Positions 9,915 through 18,400 of a stretch of DNA of 20,970 bases are shown here, piece after piece. Numbering within the stretch: the first letter of the stretch is position 1; every line of letters starts with the position of its first letter. The DNA comes from JAABTL01 sp964465355 (GTDB taxonomy: Bacteria; Deinococcota; Deinococci; Deinococcales; Trueperaceae), in assembly GCA_964465355.1 (NCBI GenBank), contig CAYXJZ010000057.1:1-20970 (forward strand), given 5' to 3'. The notes under the pieces were generated by a model. That model did no database searches. It was not told the origin of the DNA and was given only the letters and a program-made list of their open reading frames with translations. The position numbers and the translations under genes were made by a program.

Positions 9915-10804
9915 GACTGCCCGGTCTCCAGCAGCCGCAACAGGTCGCGACCGTAGCCGCTATGGCTCAGGGGTTCGGCGAGGGTGCGCAGGGCCTGGTC
10001 GTCGATCCACCCCTTGCGCCACGCCACCTCCTCCGGACTGCCGATGCGCAGCCCTTGGCGCTCCTCCACCGTCTGGACGAAGGTGCTGGCCTGCAACAGG
10101 CTGGCGTGGGTGCCGGTGTCCAGCCAGGCGAAGCCATGCCCGAGGCGCTGCACGTGCAGTTGGCCGGCCTGGAGATAGCGACGGTTGAGGTCGCTGATCT
10201 CCAGTTCGCCCCTGGCCGATGGCCGAAGGCCGCGCGCCAGCTCCACCGCCTGAGCGTCGTAGAAGTAGAGGCCGGTGACGGCCATCCTGGACGGTGGCCT
10301 GGCGGGTTTCTCCTCGATGCTGGTGGGTCGGCCATCCTGATCGAAGCCGATGACCCCGTAGCGCTCTGGGTCTTGCACCTCGTAGGTGAACACGGTGGCG
10401 CCCTCGGTCCTGGCGTTGGCCTGCTCGAGCATGTCGCCGAAGCCGTGGCCGAAGAAGAGGTTGTCGCCCAGCACCAACGCCGACGAGCTGCCTGCCAGGA
10501 AGGTCTCGGCGATCAGGAGGGCCTGTGCGATGCCGTCCGGGGTCGGTTGCTCGCGGTAGTCGAAGGACATACCCCAGCGCCGGCCATCACCGAGGAGTCG
10601 CTCGAAGAGCGGCAGGTCCTGCGGCGTGCTGATGATCAGCACCTCGCGGATGCCGGCCTGCATGAGCACGGTGAGCGGGTAATAGACCATGGGCTTGTCG
10701 AAGACGGGCAGGAGCTGCTTGCTCACCGCCAGGGTAGCGGGATGCAGCCGGGTGCCTTGGCCTCCGGCGAGAAGGATGCCCTTGCGGGGGGTGGCGCTGC
10801 TCAA
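9911..10804 (-). CDS. rmlA: glucose-1-phosphate thymidylyltransferase
   Basis: The 297-residue protein converts glucose-1-phosphate and dTTP to dTDP-glucose. Its N-terminus has the nucleotidyltransferase loop GGQGTRL (14-20) followed by 'HPATLAVSKQLLPV', and later the family blocks 'LVLGDNLFFGHGF', 'YGVIGFDQDGRPTSIEEKP', 'VTGLYFYD' and 'GFAWLDTGTHASLLQAS'. Length is normal for RmlA. The TTG start at 10804 overlaps the rmlB stop (TTGA), and GGAG lies 8 bases upstream inside rmlB. Its own stop overlaps the next gene by 4 bp. It is the first enzyme of the dTDP-deoxysugar pathway in this operon. Confidence 0.95.
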   Translation of the reverse strand: MSSATPRKGILLAGGQGTRLHPATLAVSKQLLPVFDKPMVYYPLTVLMQAGIREVLIISTPQDLPLFERLLGDGRRWGMSFDYREQPTPDGIAQALLIAETFLAGSSSALVLGDNLFFGHGFGDMLEQANARTEGATVFTYEVQDPERYGVIGFDQDGRPTSIEEKPARPPSRMAVTGLYFYDAQAVELARGLRPSARGELEISDLNRRYLQAGQLHVQRLGHGFAWLDTGTHASLLQASTFVQTVEERQGLRIGSPEEVAWRKGWIDDQALRTLAEPLSHSGYGRDLLRLLETGQS

Positions 10805-11901
10805 GCGGGCGTCTCCGCGGTCGGTCGGCCAAGGCGGTCCAAGGCCCGTCCGTCACCGGTCCGCCGCTCGCACCAGTCGAGGTGGGTCAGGTACCAGGCC
10901 ACGGTCTCACGCAGGCCATCATGGAAGCCCTGCCGAGGCGCCCAACCAAGCCCCTCGACAGCGCTGGCGGGATCGATGGCGTAGCGATGGTCGTGGCCCG
11001 GCCGGTCGGGAACGAAGGCGATGGCCTTGGCGTGGGGTGCAGCCTGCGGGCGTAGCTCGTCCAGCACGCTGCACACGGCCTCGGTGACCTGCAGACTGGT
11101 CAGCTCGGTGCCGCCGCCGAAGAGGTAGGTGCTGCCGGGCTGGCCCCGCAGGGCTGCCATGATCAGCCCGCTGGCGTGATCGCGCACGTGCAGCCACTCG
11201 CGCACCTGGAGGCCGCGCCCATAGACCTCGAGGGGCAGGCCGCGCAAGGCGCGCAGCACGATGCGCGGGATCAGCTTCTCTGGAAACTGACGGGGTCCGT
11301 AGTTGTTGGCGCAGTTGGTCACCACCACCGGCAGACCGTAGCTGTGGTGGTAGGCACGGGCCAAGTGGTCGCTGCCGGCCTTGGTGGCGCTGTAGGGCGA
11401 GCGCGGGTCGTATGGACTGCCGACGTGGAAGGCGCCGTCATCGCCAAGGCTGCCGAAGACCTCGTCGCTGCTGACGTGGACCAGACGGAAGGTGGCGCGC
11501 TCGGTGGGGCTGAGGTCGCTGAGGTGATGTCGGACGGACTCCAGCAGCTCGAAGGTGCCTAAGAGGTTGGCGTGCACGAAGGCGGCAGGGCCGTCGATGC
11601 TGCGATCCACATGCGTCTCGGCGGCCAGATGCAGGATGGCAGTGGGACGGTGCTCATGCAGGAGGCGGCTGAGCAGCTGGGCGTCGTTCACCTCGCCGTG
11701 GACGAAGTGGTGGCGCGGGTCGTCCATGACCTCGCCCAGGTTGTCGAGGCCGCCGGCGTAGGTCAAGGCGTCAAGGGTCAGCACCTGGTGGGCCGTGGTG
11801 GCCAGCAGCTCGCGCACCAAGGTGGAGCCGATGAAGCCAGCGCCGCCGGTGACCATCACGGTGCCGGACGACGGCCGCATCGGGGTCGCTGCTTCAGACA
11901 T
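10801..11901 (-). CDS. rmlB: dTDP-glucose 4,6-dehydratase
   Basis: This 366-residue extended-SDR enzyme turns dTDP-glucose into dTDP-4-keto-6-deoxyglucose. The NAD-binding GGAGFIG (19-25) is at the N-terminus, 'LAAETHVDRSI' near 92-102, the catalytic SSDEVFG (144-150) carries the Asp-Glu pair, and YSATK (Tyr 170, Lys 174) completes the active site. 'NCANNYGPRQFPEKLIP' and 'VREWLHVRDHA' are typical RmlB blocks. The ATG at 11901 is 9 bp after the RmlD-like gene, with only a weak ribosome site; an in-frame ATG at codon 8 is an alternative start. Confidence 0.95.
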   Translation of the reverse strand: MSEAATPMRPSSGTVMVTGGAGFIGSTLVRELLATTAHQVLTLDALTYAGGLDNLGEVMDDPRHHFVHGEVNDAQLLSRLLHEHRPTAILHLAAETHVDRSIDGPAAFVHANLLGTFELLESVRHHLSDLSPTERATFRLVHVSSDEVFGSLGDDGAFHVGSPYDPRSPYSATKAGSDHLARAYHHSYGLPVVVTNCANNYGPRQFPEKLIPRIVLRALRGLPLEVYGRGLQVREWLHVRDHASGLIMAALRGQPGSTYLFGGGTELTSLQVTEAVCSVLDELRPQAAPHAKAIAFVPDRPGHDHRYAIDPASAVEGLGWAPRQGFHDGLRETVAWYLTHLDWCERRTGDGRALDRLGRPTAETPA

Positions 11902-11910
11902 GTGCCTAGG

Positions 11911-12717
11911 CTACTCGCTGGAGGTGAGCGGAGAAGGCTGCGCCGGCCTCAGCCGCTGCCTGAGTCGCTGCCACAGGTGCTGGTCAAGGACCACATCGTC
12001 GGGCAGTCCCAGGTCGATCTCGTGCTTGGACGCCGGCAGTACGTCGGGAGCCCGCCGCCGGGCCAGCTCGAACGCCGTCGTAGGCGGTCCAGCCACATGC
12101 AGGACATGCACGCCCTGCTCGACCAGCGCCTGCGCGTTCAGCGCGACCAAGGCGATCTCCGGCGCGATCTCGTCCACGTAGGCCTGGCTGCTGCGTAGGT
12201 CGGTGAAGGCGGTGGGGTAGGGCCACTGGCGGGGCCGGAAGCTGGTGCGGATGATGAGGTGGCGCGGCGCGCGGCGCGCCTCGTCCTCGGCGGCCAGCTT
12301 GCTCAGGGCGTAGCGGTTGCGCACCGGGCCGACCGGGTCGTCCTCGCGGTAACCGCCGCGCGCTGCGCGCGCCGGGTCGGCCTCACCCCAGAAGACGTAG
12401 TCGGTGCTGATGTGCACCAAGCCCAGGTCAAGGGCCGCGCAGGCATCGGCCACCGCACGGGTGCCAAGCACGTTGACCTGCCAGCAGCGTTCCGGCTCTC
12501 GTTCGGCGCCGGACACGTCGGTGTAGGCGGCGGTGTGGAGCACCGTGGTTGGCCGGTGCTGCTCCAGGGCGGCCATGACCGAGACGGGATCACTGACGTC
12601 GAGCTGCTGCCGCCTGGGCGCTGCTGCCTGCGGAAGGAGCGCGCGCAGTTCGCTGCCAAGCCGGCCACTGCCGCCGGTGATGAGCAGGCCGCTGCCGTCA
12701 TGGGGGAGCGGTTCCAT
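11911..12717 (-). CDS. RmlD-like dTDP-4-keto-sugar reductase
   Basis: The 268-residue product is an SDR of the RmlD substrate-binding class. It has 'LLITGGSGRLGSELR' (11-25), 'LDVSDPVSV' (39-47), 'HTAAYTDVSGAE' (61-72), 'HISTDYVFWGE' (102-112) and YALSK (Tyr 136, Lys 140). The start at 12717 is chosen because the NAD-binding strand follows directly; an open extension to 13020 lies inside the histidine kinase gene and has no SDR content. It departs from classical RmlD after residue 158: 'RTSF' is followed by Arg/Pro/Trp-rich sequence instead of the usual 'RTSWVYG' pattern, and it is shorter than the usual ~290 residues. It may reduce dTDP-4-keto-6-deoxyglucose directly or a related sugar. The true product needs the epimerase question resolved. 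Confidence 0.8.
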   Translation of the reverse strand: MEPLPHDGSGLLITGGSGRLGSELRALLPQAAAPRRQQLDVSDPVSVMAALEQHRPTTVLHTAAYTDVSGAEREPERCWQVNVLGTRAVADACAALDLGLVHISTDYVFWGEADPARAARGGYREDDPVGPVRNRYALSKLAAEDEARRAPRHLIIRTSFRPRQWPYPTAFTDLRSSQAYVDEIAPEIALVALNAQALVEQGVHVLHVAGPPTTAFELARRRAPDVLPASKHEIDLGLPDDVVLDQHLWQRLRQRLRPAQPSPLTSSE

Positions 12718-12732
12718 CTGGCCAGCAGACCA

Positions 12733-12752
12733 TGGCAGGGCGCGTCCTGCCA
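12733..12752. terminator. perfect 7-bp hairpin between kinase and sugar operon
   Basis: TGGCAGG and CCTGCCA flank a 6-base loop (GCGCGT). It lies in the 82-bp gap between the histidine kinase stop and the RmlD-like start, 15 bases before that ATG on the minus strand. A weaker GCGGC/GCCGC stem lies at 12768-12785. No U-tract follows. It could separate the two transcription units or influence initiation at the RmlD-like gene, which has no clear ribosome site. Confidence 0.45.
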
Positions 12753-12799
12753 AACGTCCGGCTGAACGCGGCTGGCACCTGCCGCCCCCGGAGCCGTGC

Positions 12800-14131
12800 T
12801 CAGCTCGCTGCTTCGCCCCCGTGCCGCGGGAACACGATGCTGAAGCGACTGCCATCACCGAGGCGGGAGCGCAGCTCCACCCGTCCCTGCATCTCTTCGA
12901 CCAGGGCCCGGGCGAGGGGCAGCCCGAGGCCAACACCCTGCCCGCGCGAGCCCGCAGGCTGCAGGCGGACGAAGGGCTGGAAGACGCTCTCCTTGGCCTC
13001 GTCAGGGATGCCGGGTCCATCGTCCAGCACGTGCACGGCCACCCTGCCCTGATCGTCGGACTCCAGCGACACCTCCACCTTGCCGCCGGCTGGGGTGTAC
13101 TTCAGCGCGTTGTCGAGCAGGTTGATCAGTGCCTGGCGGAAGCGCTGCCCGTCCACGACGGCGTGCATCTGGCCGGTGGGGGCATGAAAGCCGAGCTCGA
13201 CGCCGCTCTCCTCGGCCAGCGGCCGCATCAACTCCACCGTGCCCCTGGCCAGCTCGGCCAGGTCGTCGGGGGACATGATCAGGGTCAGGCGGCCCGACTC
13301 GATCAGGCTGATGTCCAGCAGCTCCTCGATCAGCGAGAGCAGGTGCCGGCCGGCAGCCTGGATGTGGTCGAGGTGCTCCAGCTCCTCTTCTTGGCCATGC
13401 GTGCTCAGGCGGCCGTGCAGCAGCTGGGCGAAGCCGAGGATGCTGTGCAGGGGCGTGCGCAGTTCATGGCTCATGCGCGACAGGAAGGCGGTCTTGGCGC
13501 GGTCGGCCGACAGGGCCTGCTCGGAGCTGCGCATCCTGGCTTCGAGCTGCCGCTCCAGCTCGAGGTGTTGCTGGTCCTGATCGGATCGGCGGGCAGCCAC
13601 CTGTGCCAGGAAGGGCAGGTCGGGTTGCAGCAGGCGGCTGCGGGCCTCCTCCGGGCTCAGCTCGCGGTGGAAGCCCAACGCCAGCAGGCCGAGCGGCCCG
13701 TCGTCGCCCTGCAGCCGCACCAGGCCGAGCGAGCCCAGCTGACCTTGGGGCAGCGCGGGATCGCGCCCAGTCCAGCTGTCGTAGTCATCGATCAGCGCCC
13801 AGGGTAGCTGGGTGGCCAGCAGGTGGGTGAACAGCCGGGCGGCGTCGGGTGGTTCGGGCCATCGCGACTGCGGGACATGGTCGGCACCGGCTGTGAAGGC
13901 GCCGCTGGCGACCCAGGTGACCAGGGGGCCTGCACGGCCGTGCCGCCACGCCAGCAGTCCGTGGCTGGCGCCGGCTTGGCGGCAGGCGGCTTCCAGCACG
14001 TGGTGCAGGTCGTCCAGGCGGGCGCCTGCGTCCAGCATGCGTAGCAGCAGCCTGTGTCTGAGCTCGAGTTCCGATCGTGGCTCCAGTTCGGGTGGTTGGG
14101 TTCCGGGATGCAACCGCATGCCCTCCTTCAT
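12800..14131 (-). CDS. sensor histidine kinase, cytoplasmic, GAF-like input
   Basis: The 443-residue protein has a complete HisKA/HATPase core. The H-box 'FLSRMSHELRTPLHSILGF' puts the phosphorylated His at 222, the N-box is 'INLLDNALKY' (336-345), G1 is 'LDDGPGIPD' (369-377), the F-box 'FQPFV' (384-388) and G2 'GQGVGLGLPLAR' (397-408). The first ~180 residues have no membrane segment and look like a GAF-type sensor domain, followed by a coiled-coil-like linker. The ATG at 14131 is chosen over 14119: AAGGAGGG lies between them but only 1-2 bases before 14119, too close for good use. The open frame continues to 14353 into the divergent gene, which is unlikely to be real. The partner is probably the divergent response regulator. 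Confidence 0.9.
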   Translation of the reverse strand: MKEGMRLHPGTQPPELEPRSELELRHRLLLRMLDAGARLDDLHHVLEAACRQAGASHGLLAWRHGRAGPLVTWVASGAFTAGADHVPQSRWPEPPDAARLFTHLLATQLPWALIDDYDSWTGRDPALPQGQLGSLGLVRLQGDDGPLGLLALGFHRELSPEEARSRLLQPDLPFLAQVAARRSDQDQQHLELERQLEARMRSSEQALSADRAKTAFLSRMSHELRTPLHSILGFAQLLHGRLSTHGQEEELEHLDHIQAAGRHLLSLIEELLDISLIESGRLTLIMSPDDLAELARGTVELMRPLAEESGVELGFHAPTGQMHAVVDGQRFRQALINLLDNALKYTPAGGKVEVSLESDDQGRVAVHVLDDGPGIPDEAKESVFQPFVRLQPAGSRGQGVGLGLPLARALVEEMQGRVELRSRLGDGSRFSIVFPRHGGEAAS

Positions 14132-14264
14132 GGCGAAGGTAGGGGTTCCTGGCTTACGGGCCTCTGAGGTTGAAGGCAGGTGGGACCCTCGGCAGGGGAG
14201 GCACCGTGGACCGGCCGTGATGTGAGAGGCCCGAGAGCCGCGCCATGGTGCTATCGGCCCAACG
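14132..14264. promoter_or_regulatory. divergent promoter region with a 9-bp inverted repeat
   Basis: This 133-bp region separates the kinase from the response regulator. CGGGCCTCT (14157-14165) and AGAGGCCCG (14225-14233) are perfect inverted copies, 68 bp apart centre to centre. CCTCTGAGG (14161-14169) is itself a small dyad inside the left copy. No clear -35/-10 pair was recognised on either strand. The repeat may be an operator pair for coordinated control of the two genes. Confidence 0.5.
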
Positions 14265-15404
14265 ATGAGACTCGAACGTGCAGAGCGTGCAGCCGCGCTG
14301 GGCCCCGGTCCGGCGGAACCTGGTAGCGAAGCTGCCGCGAGTGCCTTGACCATCCCGCGGGTGGACCCTGCCTTCGCTCAGGCGAAGGTGCTGTTGATCG
14401 ACGACGACCCGGTCTCGACCGGCCTGGCCTCGCGTGCGTTGATCGAGGCCGGCCTCAAGCCGCCCCGGGTGATCCACGACCCGGCCCAGACCCTGGCGGC
14501 CTTCGAGCAGGCTCAGCCCGACCTCGTCCTCCTCGACTTGCTCATGCCAGGGATGGACGGCCAGGATCTGATCGGCCTGCTGCAGGCGCTGTCGAATGAG
14601 GACGGCAGCGTGCCCATCATCGCCGTCACCGCTGACAACGCCGTCGCGCGCCGTCGAGAGGTGCTGAGGGCAGGGGCCTTCGACTTCATCGCCAAACCCT
14701 TCGACATCGTCGAGATGGTGCTGCGCGTGCGCAACGCGCTCAAGGTGCGGTTCCAGGACGTGCGGCTGCGCTCCGCCAGCGAGGACCTGGAGCAGGTGGT
14801 GGAGCGGCGCACGCTGGAGCTGGAAGAGGTGCAGGCCGAGCTGCTCTCCAGGCTGGCGCAGGCGGCCGAGTTCCGCGCCCCTGGCCTGGGGGAGCACACC
14901 TTCAGGGTCGGCCGCCTGGCCGGCGCCATCGCCAAGGCCCTCGGCCTTGCACCACAGACCTGCAGGCGCATCGAGTTGGCTGCCAGACTGCACGATGTGG
15001 GGAAGGTCGCCGTGCCAGACGCCATCCTCCTCAAGGAGGGGCCCCTGACCCCGGCTGAGTACGCGGTGGTGCAGACCCATGCCGAGATCGGCGCCTCGCT
15101 GATGGCCGGCGGGCGCTCGGAGCTCGCCCGCCTGGCGGAGACCATCGCCATCAGCCACCACGAGCGCTGGGATGGCCACGGCTACCCGCGTGGCGTGGCA
15201 GGCGATGAGATCCCCCTACCCGGCAGGATCACGGCGTTGGCGGACGTGCTGGACGTGCTCACGCACGACCGGCCGTACCGTGAGGCGCTTCCACTCGAGG
15301 CCGCCTTGGAGGAGGTCCATGCGGCTTCGGGCAGCCAGTTCGACCCGCGCATCGTGCGCAGCCTTGCGCTGATCCCCGAGCTGGAGCGGTTGCTGTTCGG
15401 TTAG
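14265..15404 (+). CDS. response regulator with HD-GYP cyclic-di-GMP phosphodiesterase domain
   Basis: The 379-residue protein has an N-terminal receiver domain (about 40-158): acidic triad 'IDDDP' (45-49), phospho-acceptor Asp 91 in 'LVLLDLLMPGMDG', Thr 122 and Lys 144 ('AKPF'). A coiled-coil linker (about 165-200) leads to an HD-GYP domain (about 200-379) with 'LHDVGK' (242-247, metal ligands His 243/Asp 244), 'THAEIG' (271-276), 'SHHERWDGHGYP' (297-308) and 'ALADVLDVLTHDRPYR'. The GYP motif and metal ligands are intact, so it should hydrolyse cyclic di-GMP, as RpfG does. The ATG at 14265 has no obvious ribosome site; the first ~35 residues look disordered, so the start could be later (a TTG at codon 28 is possible). 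The gene is divergent from the kinase. Confidence 0.92.
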   Translation: MRLERAERAAALGPGPAEPGSEAAASALTIPRVDPAFAQAKVLLIDDDPVSTGLASRALIEAGLKPPRVIHDPAQTLAAFEQAQPDLVLLDLLMPGMDGQDLIGLLQALSNEDGSVPIIAVTADNAVARRREVLRAGAFDFIAKPFDIVEMVLRVRNALKVRFQDVRLRSASEDLEQVVERRTLELEEVQAELLSRLAQAAEFRAPGLGEHTFRVGRLAGAIAKALGLAPQTCRRIELAARLHDVGKVAVPDAILLKEGPLTPAEYAVVQTHAEIGASLMAGGRSELARLAETIAISHHERWDGHGYPRGVAGDEIPLPGRITALADVLDVLTHDRPYREALPLEAALEEVHAASGSQFDPRIVRSLALIPELERLLFG

Positions 15405-15417
15405 GTGCGGCCTTGGG

Positions 15418-18400
15418 CTAGCTATTGTCTGCAGCTGGGTTCTGGTGTGCTCTAGATCTCGCTGAGGTCTGGCCCGATCGCCAGAGCATGGCACCCAACA
15501 GAGCGGCGGAGGACCACCAAAGGGCCGCGGGCTTCCACGCCGACGCAGACCATGCCGATGACGCTGTGTCAGGTGCCGACCCCAGGCTGATGAGGCCGAC
15601 GCCACCCGCTACCAGGGCGACGAGGAACAGCAGATGCCCCAAGCGGATGCCGGCTGCGCTGCTGTCACGGTGGGGGAGGAAGGCGAAGGCGCCGGCGAGG
15701 ATGGCCAGGTGGAGGGCGAGCTGCTCCAGCCAGGCGGGGGAGCCCAGCCAGTCCGTGGTGCTGCCCGGCAGACGTCCGAAGTGCTGGACCGCTGCCGTGA
15801 CGCCATGGACGGTCGCGGTGACCGTGAGGCCGATCGCCACGGCGCCCACCCAACGCCCGTGCCGCAGCAAGGCTCTGCCCAAGGGCAGGAGGGCGGCGGT
15901 GTAGACGGCGACGAACGCCAGGTCGAGCCCGAGCAGCGTGCGCGGGTCATCGACCCAGGTCCCGTCCGCAGGCAGCAGCGGCCCGGTCAAGCGCGCCAGC
16001 AGGACCAAGGCGCCAAGGGCGCCTGCGAGCACCGAAGCCAAGCGGAGCCAGCCTGGTCGGAGCCCTGCGCCACCACCCCCCGCCCGGTCGAGGGCGATCT
16101 GCAGGCCGGTGATCAGGACCTTCAGCCCGACCACGACGAACAGGCCAACGCCACCCGCGCGCACCATCGCCCCCTGCCCCTGCCACCAGCCGATCGCCAC
16201 GACGGCGACTGAGACCAGCAGGACCAAGTTCAGGGCATGCCCGACCAGCAAGGAGCTCAGGCTGCGGGGGACGGCCACCTCGGCCAGGTTGCTGCCCAGC
16301 ATGACCAGCCAGGCGAACACCTGTCGCAGGGGGCCGGGCAGGCCGTTGCGCGTCACCAGGCCATCGAAGAGCTTGCCGGAGGCGCGCAGCAGCCGCGCCG
16401 TGCTGCGCGCGGTGGCGGGCAGGTCGAGGTCCATGCCCTCCTGCCTGGCCAGCAGGAAGCGGCGAAGCGTGGCCTTCACGGCCTTGGGGTCGCCCTCGCT
16501 CCGCCGGCAGGCCTGTTGCAGCTCGGCCAGCGCGGGTTCACCGGCGAAGGCCTCTGCCAGGATGGCCTGGTAGGCCTCGGTCAGCAGCGCCTCGCGCACG
16601 GCCGGGTCGGTGTCGGGCGGCAGCAGGGTGCTGATCAGCCGATCGGCGCCGTCCAGCCGCCCCCAGAGGACGTCGCTCTCGCGCCAGCGGCGGTCGAAGA
16701 AGGCGCCGAAGGTGGCGAAGCGGGCGCCGTAGAGCTTGCCGACGCCCTCCTTGGCCGAGAGGGCGAAGTCGGCGTCTGTGGTGCCGATGCGGTGGATCTG
16801 CACCGGCGCCAGCTCCTCGCCGATGCCGCTGGTGTCGAGGACGGGGAACTGCACCAGGTCGTAGGCGGGGAAGTCGTCGAGGTAGCCGCGCAGCACCCTG
16901 GCCATGGTGCGGGGGAAGACGTCCGCGCCGGCTGGGGGCGTGCGCAGGGCGTCCATGGCGGTCTCTGCCATCTGCAACTGTGCGGCGAAGGCTGTCGCGA
17001 CGTGGTCGAGCAGGGCTTCGATGACCTCCTGGTTGGCTTGCAGGAAGCTGTCGGTCGCCCGCTTGCGGGCCTGGGCGTTGGGTTGCCTGAGGATGCCGAG
17101 CAGGTCCATGCTGCCCCTGCCCCCGGTCGCCAGGGCGGCCGCCTGCCGCGGCTCGAAACCGGCCATGGCCTGCCCTGCGGCGTCGGCCAAGGCGTCCAGT
17201 GCTTGCTGCGCTGCCCTGCGCGCGTGACTCATGACGGGTTCCAGCTCGCGCCAGCGCCGCTGCGCCCTGCCGAGGTCTTCGTCGGCCAGTTCCACCAGGC
17301 GCGCCAGCTCGGAGCCGGCGTAGCGCTGGGCCACGTGCCGCAGCTCGGGTAGCGAGGTCTCGTCCAACCAGGCGAGCTGGTTGATCTTGCCGAGCAGGAA
17401 GCGGGCCCGTCGCTGGGGGAAGCTGAGGTCGAAGGCGTCCAAGAAGGCGCCCTCGCTCTGCTGGGCGGGCCTCAGGGGATCGCCGGGTTGGGGCTGCACC
17501 GGGCTGCGCCGGTAGCGGGCGTTGCGCCAGGCTGAGATGACACCGCGCAGGGCCTGCCGCTCGTCGCTGTCGTCGGCCACGCCAAGCACGTCGCCCACCA
17601 GCCCGGCCAGGCGGTCGGTGGTCACCGCCACCCGCAGCCGGTGGTAGGCGCCGTAGGCGGCCCCGTAGGCCTGCCCTTCCACCGCCTCACGCAAGGAGCT
17701 CTTCTGGATGGCCTGCCGCAGGCCCCTGCGGCTGCTGGGCCGGGCAAGGTCCTCCGACACCCCGAAGTGCAGCGTGCGCAGGCGGTCGATGGTGCGGTTG
17801 CGCTCGCTCAGTCGCTGCACGTCCTGGCGGATGGGCTCGTAGCGCGCCAGCGACACCACCGCCATGGTGTTGGCCAGCGCGTCAGGCGCCGCCTGCTGAC
17901 GGCGCAGCGGATCGATGTCGCGTGGCAGCGGCTCGATGTAGTAGAGCTTGCGGGTGACGCGACTGGCCGAGGAGCGGCCCGCCAGCTTGTCGATGGCGTG
18001 GCCGAAGGGCTTGTTGTCGAGGTAGCCGCCGTCGGCGAAGGCGTGGCCCATGTTGGCTCGTCGCTCCTCGGCCGTCTTGCCGCGGAAGAGCCCCTGCCAG
18101 CGGCGGGTGAAGGCCTCGTCGTCCTCGCCTGCGTTCGTCGCCAGGCGCCTTGCCTCGGCCACCGTGGATGGCTCGAAGACGGCCGGGAGGCTGCTGGTGG
18201 TGCGGGCGGCGAAGGCGAGGCGGTCGTCGAAGGCCTCGGTGAACATGTCCTGCCCCTCGCCGAGGACGAAGTCGAAGCTCTGGCGATGGTCGAACTCGTC
18301 GACCACCTTGTCGGCCAGGCGCATCTTGACCGCCTCGCCGTCCAGGTCGGTGGCGGTGACGGCCAGGTCAAGCCGCTCGACCAAGGGCGCGGCACCCTCG

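Noticed and set aside
12718..13020. N-terminal extension of the RmlD-like protein
   Set aside because: The extra 101 residues are Arg/Ser/Ala-rich, lie within the kinase coding sequence and precede the natural SDR start.
14132..14353. N-terminal extension of the histidine kinase into the divergent gene
   Set aside because: It would run through the intergenic region and the response-regulator start, and its sequence is low-complexity.
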